A stretch of 64,000 bases of DNA. Origin: Flavobacterium sp. W4I14. Lineage in GTDB: Bacteria > Bacteroidota > Bacteroidia > Sphingobacteriales > Sphingobacteriaceae. Shown here piece by piece: positions 63,940 through 64,000 of the stretch. Below the pieces are notes generated by a model. It saw only the letters and a program-made list of their open reading frames with translations. It ran no database searches and was not told the origin of the DNA. The stretch is taken from the NCBI GenBank assembly GCA_030817875.1, contig JAUSZU010000001.1, forward strand, positions 682,001 through 746,000, read 5' to 3'. Numbering within the stretch: the stretch's first letter is position 1; every line of letters begins with the position of its first letter. Position numbers and translations under genes: made by a program.

Positions 63940-64000
63940 CGGGATATAGCGTAGCCAGGTATCGCGCCAGCATGGGGTGCTGGAGGTCGGAAGTTCGAAT
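63940..64000 (+). tRNA. tRNA-Pro (GGG), 3' end cut by window edge
   Basis: Begins CGGGATA (acceptor arm) and TAGCGTAGCCAGGTA (D-arm, typical of tRNA-Pro). The anticodon stem CCAGC/GCTGG encloses the loop ATGGGGT, giving anticodon GGG. The window ends inside the T-arm (GTTCGAAT). Confidence 0.9.

Overview
The window comes from a Bacteroidota chromosome, most likely a Sphingobacteriaceae member such as a Pedobacter-like soil bacterium (inference). Supporting signs are weak Shine-Dalgarno sequences, a TAnnTTTG-type -7 element before the tRNA gene, a dense GH43/GH10/GH115 xylanolytic locus, and intergenic palindromic repeats. No phage, plasmid, transposase or CRISPR genes were seen. The left edge cuts into a GH43 gene and the right edge cuts a tRNA-Pro gene.

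Region 1 (1-13.7 kb) is an arabinoglucuronoxylan-degradation locus. It has five GH43 enzymes (one with a CBM6, one lipoprotein, one without any signal peptide), one GH115 alpha-glucuronidase, two GH10 endoxylanases and an acetyl-xylan-esterase-like SGNH hydrolase. The run GH10-esterase-GH10-GH115-GH43 on the minus strand looks like one operon. Its promoter and that of the GH43-CBM6 gene share an almost identical 30-bp upstream box, an identical 11-bp -7 region and identical 22-bp spacing, so they are probably controlled by one regulator. No SusC/SusD pair is inside the window.

Region 2 (14-37.4 kb) is a stress and signalling region. It holds a DUF892 protein, pyrophosphatase, FAD/Rieske oxidoreductase, lipid kinase, SurE, DUF72, several small hydrophilic or secreted proteins, an ECF sigma factor, four single-domain receivers, two LuxR-type regulators, a histidine kinase, a CheB-like protein and a CheB-CheR-PAS fusion. 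There are no chemotaxis partners. Intergenic DNA here carries two classes of long palindromes and a tandem triplication that has captured the 3' end of a receiver gene.

Region 3 (37.6-47.3 kb) is a glycan cluster made of two convergent operons. The plus operon is carbamoyltransferase-GT2-GT9. The minus operon is GT4, a GT4-GmhA fusion, GmhB, HldE and GT9. Together they encode every step from sedoheptulose-7-phosphate to ADP-D,D-heptose, but no HldD epimerase. I infer a heptose-containing, carbamoylated glycan.

Region 4 (48.3-63.8 kb) is a second stress region: a sensor kinase, low-affinity iron permease family protein, SDR enzymes, TreZ, a TreY-MalQ fusion with a frameshift near its end, a zinc alcohol dehydrogenase, a large-subunit catalase and an ankyrin protein.

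The most interesting signal links regions 2 and 4. Twelve promoters carry an AAAC-N18-GTT arrangement (usually AAAAC[C/T]-N14-nnTGTT) at a plausible distance before the start codon. They precede the DUF892, FAD/Rieske, DUF4142, SDR, iron-permease, TreZ and ADH-catalase genes, a LuxR regulator and several small proteins. This resembles an ECF-sigma promoter and suggests one general-stress regulon, with the ECF factor at 30.9-31.4 kb as the obvious candidate activator.
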